DNA of 64,000 nt from JAUSIK01 sp964547875 (GTDB taxonomy: Archaea; Nanobdellota; Nanobdellia; Pacearchaeales; GW2011-AR1), in contig CAZJPE010000003.1 in NCBI GenBank assembly GCA_964547875.1, positions 46,306-110,305 on the forward strand, written 5' to 3'. Position 1 is the first letter of the stretch, and each line of letters begins with the position of its first letter. The translations under genes were made by a program, and so were the position numbers. This document shows positions 14,198 to 23,460 of this stretch, piece after piece. Below the pieces are notes generated by a model. It was not told the DNA's origin and made no database searches. It was given only the letters and a program-made list of their open reading frames with translations.

Positions 14198-15094
14198 TTA
14201 TAAAGTTATAACATCTAAATCTTTTACTAATGAAGTGTTTTTAAAGATTTTTTTGGCTTCATGTTCTATGTGGGAGAATGTAGGATAGCGCTGGGAGATA
14301 TGCGTCAATATTAGTTTTTTTGCTTTTGCATTTTTCGCTATTGTAGCGGCTTGCGTTGAGGTTAAATGATGATATCTGTTTGCGAGCGATATGTCTTTTT
14401 TCTGATAAGTTGATTCTGCAATTAAAATATCTGAATTTTTTACATTCGATATTATATTATTTGAATAGCCTGTGTCAAAGACGAATGAGATTTTCCTGCC
14501 ATTTTGCTTATATGCGATGCTATCTGAGCTTATTTTTTTATTGTTAAACATTATATCCTTGCCTTCTGCCAATTTTCTGATTAGAGGAGAATTTGGCAGC
14601 TTTAGTTTTTTGAGCTTTTCTTTGTTTATTCTTAATTTGTCTTTTTCTATGAATGAATAACCATTGCAATACGTGCCATGCTTTAATGGGAATGCTTGAA
14701 GCGAGAAATCATTTGTATTGAGAAATTTTCCTTCAACTTCTTTTATTTCATATCTTATCTTTCCTACAAATACAAACATTTTCATTATCTCTTCTGCGAA
14801 TTTTTTCGTGTTTTTTGGGCCGTAGATTTTTAATGTTTTATTGTAATTCTGCATTGCTAATGTTTGCAATAGCCCAGGAAGGCCTAAAATGTGATCTCCA
14901 TGCCAATGAGTTATTAATATAGAGGTTAATTTGCAGGGATTGAGAGCTGCTTTTTTAAATTGCCTTTGAGTTCCCTCGCCGCAGTCTATCAGGATATTTT
15001 CATTTTTATAACTAAGCAAAATAGAAGTATGATTTCTTTCTTTTGTTGGAATTGAATCTGACGTGCCTAAAAATGTTATCTTTATTTTTTCCAT
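14198..15094 (-). CDS. rnz: Ribonuclease Z (tRNA 3' endonuclease)
   Basis: A metallo-beta-lactamase fold with the zinc motif THWHGDH (H63, H65, D67, H68) and later His/Asp ligands (FVFDTG, AESTY, then LTHIS), 298 residues, the usual short-form RNase Z length. It cuts tRNA precursors after the discriminator base. This fits the locus, since none of the tRNA genes here encodes CCA. It is convergent with the LSm side of the gap. Confidence 0.93.
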   Translation of the reverse strand: MEKIKITFLGTSDSIPTKERNHTSILLSYKNENILIDCGEGTQRQFKKAALNPCKLTSILITHWHGDHILGLPGLLQTLAMQNYNKTLKIYGPKNTKKFAEEIMKMFVFVGKIRYEIKEVEGKFLNTNDFSLQAFPLKHGTYCNGYSFIEKDKLRINKEKLKKLKLPNSPLIRKLAEGKDIMFNNKKISSDSIAYKQNGRKISFVFDTGYSNNIISNVKNSDILIAESTYQKKDISLANRYHHLTSTQAATIAKNAKAKKLILTHISQRYPTFSHIEHEAKKIFKNTSLVKDLDVITL

Positions 15095-15228
15095 TTTTTA
15101 GATACGAAAGGATTATTTATATAGGTTGTTAATTAAGGGTTATTTTTACTACTATCTTTGATACTAGCTTTATTCTCATTTTTGTTTTAAAGAGAAAAAT
15201 TTAAATAGGAAATTTTTATAGGATTTGT

Positions 15229-15426
15229 ATGAATAAATGGGCTGAACTTTTAGCAGGATTGATTTTGGTCATTGTGCCAATTATTATTGCATGGTATTCG
15301 CAGGCTTGGGGAATCTGGGATTTTTGGAATGCGGCAGGAGTATTTTTCAAGGGAGGCTTGTTTTGGATGATTATTATGATTGGGGTTTTGTTTATTTTAT
15401 TAGGGATTAGTGATTTAAAGAACTGA
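15229..15426 (+). CDS. Small two-helix membrane protein
   Basis: 65 residues with hydrophobic helices at about 7-24 and 42-60, a Trp-rich loop (AWGIWDFWNA) between them and a short polar tail. The start is about 20 bases after a TATA-like AAATTTAAATAGG, consistent with a near-leaderless mRNA. No family recognised. Confidence 0.65.
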   Translation: MNKWAELLAGLILVIVPIIIAWYSQAWGIWDFWNAAGVFFKGGLFWMIIMIGVLFILLGISDLKN

Positions 15427-15460
15427 GATAAAATTTAAATAGAGATAATTTAAACTGATT

Positions 15461-15838
15461 ATGAATTATAAAGAAGATTTAATGGGTATTGATTATAAGA
15501 TTGAAGTGAGATATCAAGAATTAGTTCTTAGAGGATATTATCCGGTATTTTCAGAAGTAGTTAAAGAAAGTGCAAAGGCTTTATCTGATAAAAATGTAGG
15601 TATCGTAGGATTGGGCCTTCCTGTTAAAAGACTAAGTTTTCTTCAGAATGGGAGTTTTTTATTAGATGGAGAACATATTTTTCCAAAGGAGACTCTTGAA
15701 GGATGCTTAGCAGGCTTATTTTCAATTGCGAGAGTTTATCAGGAAAGCGGTTATCGCCAACAGCTTCAAACTACATTGAAGATGTGTTTAAGCGATTTAG
15801 TTTCAAGCGTTAAAGATGCTGTTAGGCTCGGAGCATAA
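15461..15838 (+). CDS. Conserved-looking soluble protein of unknown function, 125 aa
   Basis: A soluble alpha/beta protein of 125 residues, with a central Gly-rich VGIVGLGLPVKRLSFLQNGS segment followed by helices. It lacks signal peptide, membrane helix or known motif. A TATA-like TTTAAATAGAG precedes the ATG by about 25 bases. Codon use is like that of neighbouring core genes. The start could also be the ATG at codon 8 (MGIDYKI). Function unknown. Confidence 0.6.
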   Translation: MNYKEDLMGIDYKIEVRYQELVLRGYYPVFSEVVKESAKALSDKNVGIVGLGLPVKRLSFLQNGSFLLDGEHIFPKETLEGCLAGLFSIARVYQESGYRQQLQTTLKMCLSDLVSSVKDAVRLGA

Positions 15839-15893
15839 AAATAGAGCAACAGCGCATAACAATTAATATATATTCTTATAATTAATTCTTTTA

Positions 15894-17212
15894 ATGGCGT
15901 ATTGCAAGATATGCGGAGAATACGAATGCAAGAAGCACAGCATTTTATTAGGGAGAGCTAGGAGCATTGCAGAATTTTCAGGCTCTTCGCCGCCAGAGAT
16001 TTTTGTCGGAAGATGGAACTATCCTAACGTTTATGCCGGGATTTTATCACCTGAAGAGTATGGTGATACAAAAGTTATGAGTTCTGCTGAAGAATGGCAT
16101 TCTAAAAAATTAGGGATTTCTGATATTTTAAGATTAAGGAATATGCTGATTTATGGCAGAAGGCGGGATAACGTAAAAAGAGCTGTTTTAAAAAATAAAT
16201 TTTTGAATACAATGCAGGAGATTGCCATGGCTGACAAGTCTGTTTCAACTGAATTTAAATTGAAAAAACCTGTGATGAAGCATGAAGAGAGAGAATCAAG
16301 AGTGCCGTTAATTTCTAATGTGGGGGAAGTAGAAAGCGTTAGATTGCAGGAGAATCCTAAAATAAAGAAGAAAGTTGAATATTTAGTTAATGATAGTGAC
16401 GTGAAGTCTAATGTTGCTTTATTGGAATTAGAAAAAGTGGGAATAGAGAGTTCAAATATGATTAAATTGCTATCAGCAGGATTGTTGGGATTAAAAAAGA
16501 ACAGGAAATTGGTACCGACTAGATGGAGCATAACTGCCGTTGATTCTAATCTTTCTGAGAAAAAGATTGAGAAAATAAGATATTTTCCTTATTTNNNNNN
16601 NNNNNNNNNNNNNNNNNNNNNNNNNNNNNNNNNNNNNNNNNNNNNNNNNNNNNNNNNNNNNNNNNNNNNNNNNNNNNNNNNNNNNNNNNNNNNNTTGATT
16701 CTAATCTTTCTGAGAAAAAGATTGAGAAAATAAGATATTTTCCTTATTTTGGGAATTTTTTGGTTTTTCATGACGAGTATTTGGGAAATCATTACGAGAT
16801 TTTGCTGATTCCAAGATTTTGGAGCTTTGAGGTTATTGAAATATCATTGACGAATTTTGGAGTTTGGAAGGATTTTGAGAGCATTTTTAAGAGGAGGAAA
16901 TATGCTGATAGCGTTATAGGGGCGTATTATGCAAATAGGCTTGCTGTTTGCGAGCATTTAGAGAAAATTAGGAGGCAGGCTTCTGTAATTGTATTTAGAG
17001 AGATTAGGCCTGAGTATTACGCTCCTTTGGGCGTTGGGATATTGAGAGAGACTACGCGGAGCGCGATGCATGGCTCGCCTCGGAATTTTGAGAGTTTGCA
17101 GGATGCGCTGCGGGACATACAAACCCGATTGAGAATTCCTATTGATAGATATTTGAAGGAAAGTTTGCTGATGAAGGAATTGAAACAGAAGAGCTTGAGA
17201 GATTATTTTTAA
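15894..17212 (+). CDS. nreA: NreA DNA repair protein (split by a false scaffold gap)
   Basis: The N terminus carries CKICGEYECKKH, a probable zinc finger, and the C terminus ends QKSLRDYF, a PCNA-interacting (PIP) motif, the two marks of archaeal Nre proteins that act with PCNA in DNA damage repair. The frame is broken by 100 N, but the 55 bases before the gap (16540-16594) are repeated exactly after it (16695-16749). Removing the N run and one copy gives a continuous 387-residue protein, close to the normal length. It converges on the TBP gene 2 bases later. Confidence 0.88.
16595..16694. other. Scaffold gap (100 N) that is really a 55-bp contig overlap
   Basis: Bases 16540-16594 and 16695-16749 are identical. 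Collapsing them restores the nreA frame exactly, so no sequence is missing and the N run is an assembly artefact. Confidence 0.93.
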
Positions 17213-17213
17213 G

Positions 17214-17759
17214 CTATTCTTTAGTCGCTTCTTTTATGTTTTTGTTCAATTGATGCATTGATTCTTCTAATTGTTGCTTGTTTTTCGTGCCTGTGCAGAC
17301 TAATTTTCCATTGCTGAATAAGAGAAACGTTGCCGTAGGGTCTGTTAGCTTGTAAACAAGGCCTGGAAATTGCTCTGGCTCGTATTCTGTGTTTTCCAAT
17401 TGCAGAGCAAGGAGATTAAGATTGAGATTTAGGTTGATACTACCTGATGCAACTATGTTTTGAACAGTTATTTTTGGCTTGTCTGTTATTTTAACGCCTA
17501 TTTTGGCAATGTGTTTTATGACTTGATTTATTACTTCTTTGACTTGCGCAACGCTTTTCGTGCCTGTACAGACTAGATTGCCTGATGAAAATACCAAAAC
17601 TGCTGATTTTGGCTTCTTTACCCTTAATACAAGGCCTGGAAATTGCTCTGGATTATATTCTGTGTTTGATTGAACTCTTGCAAGTTTTGTTAGAGAAACA
17701 GGTTTGCCGAGGGATGTTGTAGCGACGATATTTTGAACTTTTAGGTCTGATTTGGACAT
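17214..17759 (-). CDS. tbp: TATA-box-binding protein TBP
   Basis: Two direct repeats of about 90 residues, each with VQNIVA at the start, a YNPEQFPGLV / YEPEQFPGLV block, a LVFSSGN / LLFSNGK strand and LVCTGTK. The saddle-forming residues are all present; 181 residues is the normal length. The second repeat has an Asn/Leu-rich run (SINLNLNLNLLAL). TBP binds box A and recruits TFB. It ends 2 bases from the convergent nreA gene. Confidence 0.97.
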   Translation of the reverse strand: MSKSDLKVQNIVATTSLGKPVSLTKLARVQSNTEYNPEQFPGLVLRVKKPKSAVLVFSSGNLVCTGTKSVAQVKEVINQVIKHIAKIGVKITDKPKITVQNIVASGSINLNLNLNLLALQLENTEYEPEQFPGLVYKLTDPTATFLLFSNGKLVCTGTKNKQQLEESMHQLNKNIKEATKE

Positions 17760-17815
17760 TTTGGTTGTATTGTTATTTATAAAGGGGGGGCTTTATAAAG
17801 GTTTGTGTTTCAATT

Positions 17816-19516
17816 TTAGGGATTATGCGGGACTGCTCGTGATTTTTTTACCTCTTTTTCTATTTCTTCTAAAGTTGCGATATCAAAGGGCTTTCTGTCT
17901 GGACGATAGTGCGTGATTCTTGGGAATCTTAAGGCATAGCCTGACGAATAACTTGGGCTTTTTTGTATGTTTTGATAAGTTACAGAAACTATTAATCTTG
18001 GCTTTACTTTGACTTCTTTGTCTTTTTCTTCAGTGATTAGAGGCTTGAGGAGTTTTGTCATTTCTTTGTAACTAGTTCCTTCTTCTTCTTTTTCTTTCAA
18101 TCCTGAAGAGACTTTTCCGACTTCTAAGAATTTATCGTGCGACTTGCAGGCTACTATATAAGAGGTTAACCAGCCTGCTCGCTTTCCAGAGCCGTATTCT
18201 GCGCCTACGATTACAAGATCAAGGTCAGCGACATCGGGTTTCATTTTGACCATGAAACCGACTCTTCTGCCTGGCTGATAAGGAGCATTTAGACTTTTAA
18301 TCATTATTCCTTCTTCATGAGTCTTAAGGGCCTCTTTATAAAATTTTAGGGCTTTATTCTCGTCTTCTGTAATGAATTGCGATGATGTGCGGATTTTCAA
18401 CTTTTCTGTTTTTATGACTTTTTCTAAAAGATTTCTGCGCTCTTTGAACGGGAGATGAGCTATTATTTTTCCGTTATGATAGATTATATCAAATACATTA
18501 ATTTCCACAGGCAGATTTTTTATTATTTTTTCTATATCGTATTTTCTTTTTATTCTTTGAGAAATTGCTTCGAAAGGAAGAGGTTTTTTTGTTTCAGGAT
18601 TGTAACCGACAACTTCTGAATCTATGATGAATGAATGACCCTTTATATTTTCTTTGACTATTTTTACGATGTCTGGAAATTGATTTGTTACGTTTTCTAA
18701 TCTTCGCGTGAAGAGAGCAATATTGCCTTTTTCATCTTTATTTATTAGAACTCTGAAACCATCGTATTTATGTTCTATTGCAGCGGGCTTACCGCAGATT
18801 CTAAACGCTTCTTTTATATCTGACACTTTTATGGGGAGCATTACTTTCATAGGCTTGCCTGGAGTGATGCTGATTTTTTCCAATTCTTTTTTTCCCTTTA
18901 ACGCTGATTCAAATACTACAGCATAATCATTAGATAAATCATAGGCAGATTCTATTTTTTTAGATAGTTTTTCTTCAGGAAAAAATGCTTCTGCGAGGGC
19001 ATCCCTTAGAATACCGTCTGCTACTCCAACTCTTAAATCTGACAACAGAGTTCTTATTATATATTTTGCTTCTTTTCCTGATGCAGAGTTTAGAAGCTCT
19101 GAAATTAATGAGAGCTTTTTTTCAACTGCGCCCTTGCCTTCTATTTCCACTAGTTTCTTTAAGTTTTCAAATATTTTTTTTGTTTCTAATTTTGATTTAA
19201 ATAGTGTCGATTGTTTTCTTTGGCCTATAAACTCGTCTGCTATCTCGCCTAAATCTCCCAGTTTCTTGTATTTTTTGTAGAGTTCTGATTCTGAAACTCC
19301 TGATGCTTTTGCAATTGCTTTTATTACTAATTTATCTGAAATGCCGAATTCTCTTGGATCATAATCTGGGAATGTCCTGCCTTTTAGGAGATAAATAAGC
19401 TCTGATGGCTGATGCTTAAGCTTTTTGAGAAATTCTGCGAGGATAGATGTTTTTTCTAGCCTTTTAGATGTTTTTGCGAGAGTTTCGTATAGTTCGACGA
19501 ATTCTGAGTAGTGCAT
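17816..19516 (-). CDS. lig: ATP-dependent DNA ligase
   Basis: 566 residues in the order of archaeal ligase I: helical DNA-binding domain (about 1-215), adenylation domain with motif I EHKYDGFR (catalytic Lys at about 250), IDSEVVGY, EEGIMIKSL and VKMKPD motifs, and a C-terminal OB domain ending with RFPRITHYRPDRKP. It seals nicks in replication and repair. Full length, intact motifs. It lies 57 bases upstream of tbp on the same strand. Confidence 0.96.
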   Translation of the reverse strand: MHYSEFVELYETLAKTSKRLEKTSILAEFLKKLKHQPSELIYLLKGRTFPDYDPREFGISDKLVIKAIAKASGVSESELYKKYKKLGDLGEIADEFIGQRKQSTLFKSKLETKKIFENLKKLVEIEGKGAVEKKLSLISELLNSASGKEAKYIIRTLLSDLRVGVADGILRDALAEAFFPEEKLSKKIESAYDLSNDYAVVFESALKGKKELEKISITPGKPMKVMLPIKVSDIKEAFRICGKPAAIEHKYDGFRVLINKDEKGNIALFTRRLENVTNQFPDIVKIVKENIKGHSFIIDSEVVGYNPETKKPLPFEAISQRIKRKYDIEKIIKNLPVEINVFDIIYHNGKIIAHLPFKERRNLLEKVIKTEKLKIRTSSQFITEDENKALKFYKEALKTHEEGIMIKSLNAPYQPGRRVGFMVKMKPDVADLDLVIVGAEYGSGKRAGWLTSYIVACKSHDKFLEVGKVSSGLKEKEEEGTSYKEMTKLLKPLITEEKDKEVKVKPRLIVSVTYQNIQKSPSYSSGYALRFPRITHYRPDRKPFDIATLEEIEKEVKKSRAVPHNP

Positions 19517-19587
19517 ACCGATATTAAATTAATGGTTTATTTAAGAGTTGTTATGAGAGGATTTATTAACAATATTTTTCTAATTTA

Positions 19588-21417
19588 ATGATGGAAGAGG
19601 AGAAACCTATCAAGGCGAGTTTTGGAGAGAGATTGAAAGCATTGAAGCTTGCTATTAAGTGGACTTATAAGTCATCTAAATTATTGACTTTTATTATATT
19701 TTTTACAGCGGTTTTTGGAGGATTATTAGTTATTATTGAGCCATATGTTTTCAAACTTATTATTGATAACGTGACTGAAAGTTCAAAGTTGAATTTGGCT
19801 AGCAAATTCGGATTAGGTATTTTTGGGATTTTAGTTGTTTATGGAATTGCTAGGGTTGTTCAGGGGATATTATGGGATAGTCAGCAATTGATAAAGAGAA
19901 TTCATTCTCAGAAGCTTGAGAAGTATGTTGCTAAAGAGATGATGCATAAGATTTCTTCTCTTGACGTTGTTTATTTTGAGAATCCTGAATATTATAATAC
20001 TTTAATGAAAGCAAATAGAAATTTGTGGAGGGTTAATGAATTTTTCTGGCAATTTACTTTTTTTATAGGAGAGGTTATTAGTCTTTCTGTTGTTGTAAGT
20101 GTTTTGTTTAGGTTTGATTGGAGGATTGTTGCTCTTATAGCTCTTGGAGCTTTACCTAGTATTTTATTATCTATGAAATCAACAAGAATATCTTGGAGCA
20201 TATTTGAGTATTCTTCTCCTATATCAAGACAGGCAGATTATTTTAGACAGCTTATGATGGAGAAGCCAGAGGCTGTAAAGGAGATTAAATTATTTGGGCT
20301 CAGAGGTTATTTTATAGAAAAGTTTGAGAATTTGACTAATTTATTTTTGAGGAAGCAAGAGAAGGCTGCTTTTTTTGAATTTGTTTTTGGTGCATTTATT
20401 GGAATTATAGAGGGTGTTTTGTCGGTTGCTGCTGCATGGCTTGTTATCTCTGGATTTATAGAAAATAGAGTTTCTGTTGGAGATATAGCCTTTTTCTGGG
20501 CGTTGTTGTTTCAATTTGCAGGGCATGCGAGGTGGGTTGTTAGAATGATAGGGGAGATTAATATTTCTGCTACTTTTACAACATATTTTGTTAAGATATT
20601 GGGATTTGAATCGTTGATTAAGGAGAATATTAATCCTAAAAGGGTGCCTTCTTTAATCAGGAAGGGAATAGAATTTAGAAATGTTGGTTTTAAGTATCCA
20701 AGAGCCAAGGATTTTGTTTTGCATAATATTAATTTTAATATAAAACCTGGAGAGAGCATGGCCCTTGTTGGAGAGAACGGTTCTGGGAAAACTACTTTGA
20801 TAAAACTATTGTGCAGACTTTATGATGTTAGCGAAGGAGAGATATTAATTGATGAGATTAATGTAAAGGATTTTTCTTTAGACAGTTTATATGATAATCT
20901 TGGAGTTATATTTCAAGATTTTATGAAATATGAGGCTTTAGTCGAAGAGAATATTGGTTTTGGAAGAGTTGGCGCTTTGGGAAAGAAGGGGAGAATACAT
21001 AAAGCCTCTGTCAATTCAGAGTCTTGGGAGTTTATTAAGAACTTAGAGAAACAATATAAGACACAATTAGGCAGGACTTTGAAGGATGAAGGAGAGGAGC
21101 TTTCTGTTGGTCAGTGGCAAAAGATTGCTTTGGCAAGGGCATTCTTTAGAGATGCTCAGATTTTGATACTTGATGAGCCGACAGCAGCTGTTGACGCAAA
21201 GGCAGAATACAAGCTTTTCCAGAAATTTAAGGAATTAACTAAGAATAAAATTACATTTCTAATTTCGCATAGGTTCTCCACTGTGAGAATGGCTGATAAA
21301 ATTATCGTTATGGATAAGGGAGGGATTATTGAAATTGGGAGCCATAAGGAACTTCTAAGAAAGAATGGACAGTATGCTAAGATGTTTAGATTGCAGGCAA
21401 GAGGGTATAGAGATTAG
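19588..21417 (+). CDS. ABC transporter, fused permease and ATPase
   Basis: Residues 1-330 hold a six-helix exporter-type membrane domain; residues 355-609 hold the ATPase with Walker A GENGSGKTT (about 394-402), signature LSVGQWQ (about 504), Walker B ILILDEP (about 524-530) and the switch His in ISHRFST. This MsbA/multidrug-like half transporter probably works as a homodimer; substrate unknown. The start is ATG-ATG at 19588/19591. Its stop codon lies inside the first 20-bp repeat bounding the toxin-antitoxin cassette, and before the insertion it probably overlapped the radB stop. Confidence 0.9.
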   Translation: MMEEEKPIKASFGERLKALKLAIKWTYKSSKLLTFIIFFTAVFGGLLVIIEPYVFKLIIDNVTESSKLNLASKFGLGIFGILVVYGIARVVQGILWDSQQLIKRIHSQKLEKYVAKEMMHKISSLDVVYFENPEYYNTLMKANRNLWRVNEFFWQFTFFIGEVISLSVVVSVLFRFDWRIVALIALGALPSILLSMKSTRISWSIFEYSSPISRQADYFRQLMMEKPEAVKEIKLFGLRGYFIEKFENLTNLFLRKQEKAAFFEFVFGAFIGIIEGVLSVAAAWLVISGFIENRVSVGDIAFFWALLFQFAGHARWVVRMIGEINISATFTTYFVKILGFESLIKENINPKRVPSLIRKGIEFRNVGFKYPRAKDFVLHNINFNIKPGESMALVGENGSGKTTLIKLLCRLYDVSEGEILIDEINVKDFSLDSLYDNLGVIFQDFMKYEALVEENIGFGRVGALGKKGRIHKASVNSESWEFIKNLEKQYKTQLGRTLKDEGEELSVGQWQKIALARAFFRDAQILILDEPTAAVDAKAEYKLFQKFKELTKNKITFLISHRFSTVRMADKIIVMDKGGIIEIGSHKELLRKNGQYAKMFRLQARGYRD

Positions 21418-21432
21418 AGCCATCCTCTCTTT
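21413..21432. repeat. 20-bp direct repeat, left copy (radB 3' end sequence)
   Basis: ATTAGAGCCATCCTCTCTTT, identical to 22414-22433. On the minus strand it spells the last five codons and stop of radB (KRGWL, stop), detached from the gene. It also includes the stop codon of the ABC transporter. Spacing between copies is 1001 bp. Confidence 0.85.
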
Positions 21433-21742
21433 TTTATGCATGCCGAGTTGAAAAAGCGAGAATTCAAATAGGTTGAACTGGTTTTCTATATGGATAGTAG
21501 GCGACATTAATTTCGTTCTAAAATAATTGACAGAGTATTTTGATGGTAGTTAACATAGAATATTTTTATCGTAGTGGGTTTTTGTTGGCAATTAAAAATA
21601 ATAGCTATACTTATGAAGTAAATTTAGAACATTATTTTTGACTCTTACTAGAGAAGCTTGTAGTCTTTCGTAGACAGCGTCACCTGACGAGATTTGACAG
21701 GACGAGCGTAAGATTTAAATATCACTGCGTCTCATCAATAAT

Positions 21743-21988
21743 ATGCAAATCAAAGCAGTAACAAGGAAATGGGGAAACTCAATAGCAGTTGTGATTCCTA
21801 AGGAACTTGTTGAGCGACAACAGATTCACGAAGATGAGGAGATTATAATCAGAGTAGAAAAGAAAAGACCGAGAGCCGGCGTGCTCTTTGGTAGATTCCC
21901 AGAACTTAAGATAACTCCAACACAACAACTAAAGGACGAAGTTCGACGTGGATGGGAAAGCTCCTCTGACAGGAAACGATGGAGGTAG
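21743..21988 (+). CDS. vapB: AbrB/MazE-type antitoxin (VapB)
   Basis: 81 residues: an N-terminal swapped-hairpin SpoVT/AbrB domain (KAVTRKWGNSIAVVIPKELV) and a basic/acidic tail that would bind the toxin. AbrB-type antitoxins repress their own promoter and block a PIN toxin. GATTTAAATATC (21714-21725), about 20 bases before the ATG, is the probable box A. The stop overlaps the toxin start (ATGGAGG) by 10 bases, the usual VapBC coupling. Its codon usage is foreign to the region. Confidence 0.85.
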   Translation: MQIKAVTRKWGNSIAVVIPKELVERQQIHEDEEIIIRVEKKRPRAGVLFGRFPELKITPTQQLKDEVRRGWESSSDRKRWR

Positions 21989-22347
21989 CTTACTTCTTTG
22001 ACACCTACGCAGTTATTGAACTCATAGAGGGCAACAAGAATTACGTGGGATATGTAGAAGAACCTGCAACAATAACACTCTTTAACCTTGCAGAAATCTA
22101 CTGGGCAGTCTTAAACAAGCTGGGCGATACAGAGGCAGATGAAGTATATCAAGAATACAAAGCAGCGGTCGTTGAGATTGACGACGCCACGTTGAAGGAA
22201 GCGATCAAGTTTCGAAGAGAGCACAAGAAACAAGACCTCTCATACGCAGATTGCATCGGCTACATCTATGCGAAACGCCACAGTCTCAAGTTTCTAACGG
22301 GCGACAAGGAATTCGAGCATCTGGAGAATGTGGAGTTCGTGAAGTAG
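21979..22347 (+). CDS. vapC: PIN-domain ribonuclease toxin (VapC)
   Basis: 122 residues with the PIN acidic set: D8 in AYFFDTYAV, a Glu in LAEIYWAV, Asp in LSYADCIGY and Asp in TGDKEF. All are present, so the toxin appears active. VapC toxins cleave tRNA or rRNA, and the target here is unknown. Coupled to the AbrB antitoxin within a 1001-bp cassette bounded by direct repeats. The PIN pair at 59.1-59.8 kb is of a different subfamily. Confidence 0.88.
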   Translation: MEVAYFFDTYAVIELIEGNKNYVGYVEEPATITLFNLAEIYWAVLNKLGDTEADEVYQEYKAAVVEIDDATLKEAIKFRREHKKQDLSYADCIGYIYAKRHSLKFLTGDKEFEHLENVEFVK

Positions 22348-22413
22348 AGTAGCTGGGATAAGCCTCTGGGTTCCTGTTAACAGCGAGCGTGAGGAGCGAC
22401 TAACTGGCTGGCT

Positions 22414-22433
22414 ATTAGAGCCATCCTCTCTTT
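22414..22433. repeat. 20-bp direct repeat, right copy (native radB 3' end)
   Basis: Same 20 bases as 21413-21432. Here the sequence is joined to the intact radB coding region, so this is the native copy or the one that restored the gene end after insertion. Confidence 0.85.
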
Positions 22434-23101
22434 CTGATTCCTTCATTTGTGATTTGAAACGAGAGGGTTTTTTCTGGAATTGAGCGATGCTTGATTATTT
22501 TGGCTGTTCTTTTGCCATTTTCGTTTGAAAGTTCTATGTGACATTTTGCCCAGTATTTTAAAATGTCGCCGCCGACCATTTTAGTTTCATTTTCCCAATT
22601 GTAGATTTGATTCGTTATTAAAACTGGAATTTCTCTTTTTCTTGCTATTTCCGCAAGAGTTTTTATTTGATTTACTAATTCGAGGTTTATCTTCTTCATT
22701 TCTTCATTATTTTTTTCCCTTGCTTCTGCGAAGTCTAATCTGTAGAGAATTGTCATACCGTCTACTATTATAAGAGATATTTCTTTTTTTAAGTATTTTA
22801 GGAGTGTTTTAAATGCCTCTCTTTGCTCCTGGAAATTAGTCGGCTTGAGAAGAAGGATATTTTTTAGGATTTCTTGAGTGTTATTGGGCGAGAGCTGTTT
22901 TACTCTTTCTACGCTAAAGCCGCCCTCTGTGTCAATGTAGATTACTTTATTTCCTTTCTTTGCCTGCGAGACTGCTGCCAATAAACAGAAATTTGTTTTT
23001 CCTGTCCCTGAAGAGCCGTAGATTATAGACACTATGTCTGCTTCATAGCCTCCATGAAGGAATTTATTTAAATCGTAAGAGCCTGCTGATATTTTTCCCA
23101 T
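22415..23101 (-). CDS. radB: DNA repair and recombination protein RadB
   Basis: RecA-fold core without the N-terminal HhH domain of RadA. Walker A GSSGTGKT at 29-36, Walker B LIIVDGMT near 112, and 228 residues in total, the RadB size. RadB is a recombination mediator and paralogue of RadA in euryarchaeal and DPANN lineages. It is convergent with the toxin-antitoxin insertion, and its last five codons are duplicated 1 kb away. Upstream is a small membrane protein on the same strand. Confidence 0.92.
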   Translation of the reverse strand: MGKISAGSYDLNKFLHGGYEADIVSIIYGSSGTGKTNFCLLAAVSQAKKGNKVIYIDTEGGFSVERVKQLSPNNTQEILKNILLLKPTNFQEQREAFKTLLKYLKKEISLIIVDGMTILYRLDFAEAREKNNEEMKKINLELVNQIKTLAEIARKREIPVLITNQIYNWENETKMVGGDILKYWAKCHIELSNENGKRTAKIIKHRSIPEKTLSFQITNEGIRKRGWL

Positions 23102-23171
23102 AAAATAGTAAATAAATAAGCATATATAAAAATAATTGTAAATAAATAATTAATAAAGAGACTAGGATTAT

Positions 23172-23381
23172 TTATTTCTTTTTTCTCGCTTTGGGGCTTG
23201 CAGCATTTTCATGCATGTCCATGCCTCTTTTTCTGTGCAATAGAGCATGAAGTATTAGTACTATAGCTGCTATTATCACAATCCAATTTGAGATAGTAGG
23301 ACCTAACAATGCCGGCCAGATTGCAAATATCAGAATAACAATTCCTATAATAAGCTCAGTAACCATACAATTGCATTTCAT
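23172..23381 (-). CDS. Small two-helix membrane protein
   Basis: 69 residues: helices at about 8-26 and 31-48, a His/Arg-rich cytoplasmic segment (HALLHRKRGMDMHENAA) and a basic C terminus. A ribosome binding site AAAGGAGG lies just before the ATG. No family assigned. Confidence 0.65.
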   Translation of the reverse strand: MKCNCMVTELIIGIVILIFAIWPALLGPTISNWIVIIAAIVLILHALLHRKRGMDMHENAASPKARKKK

Positions 23382-23460
23382 TTTTTTACCTCCTTTTATT
23401 GTATTATATATTAATTATTAGTTATAAATTTAACTATTTAAACATAATTTAATTTGTTAA

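Larger units (their letters stand above)
21433..22433. mobile_element. 1001-bp toxin-antitoxin insertion at the radB 3' end
   Basis: The DNA between the two 20-bp repeats holds only an AbrB-type antitoxin, a PIN toxin and about 300 bp of leader. Codon use in the two genes (many C-ending and GAG/AAG codons) differs from the AT-ending bias around them. Removing one repeat plus the cassette would put the ABC transporter and radB back end to end with overlapping stops. No transposase or integrase is inside, so the element is non-autonomous or was moved by an enzyme acting in trans. The leader (21433-21742) has no open frame that I can support. Confidence 0.7.
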
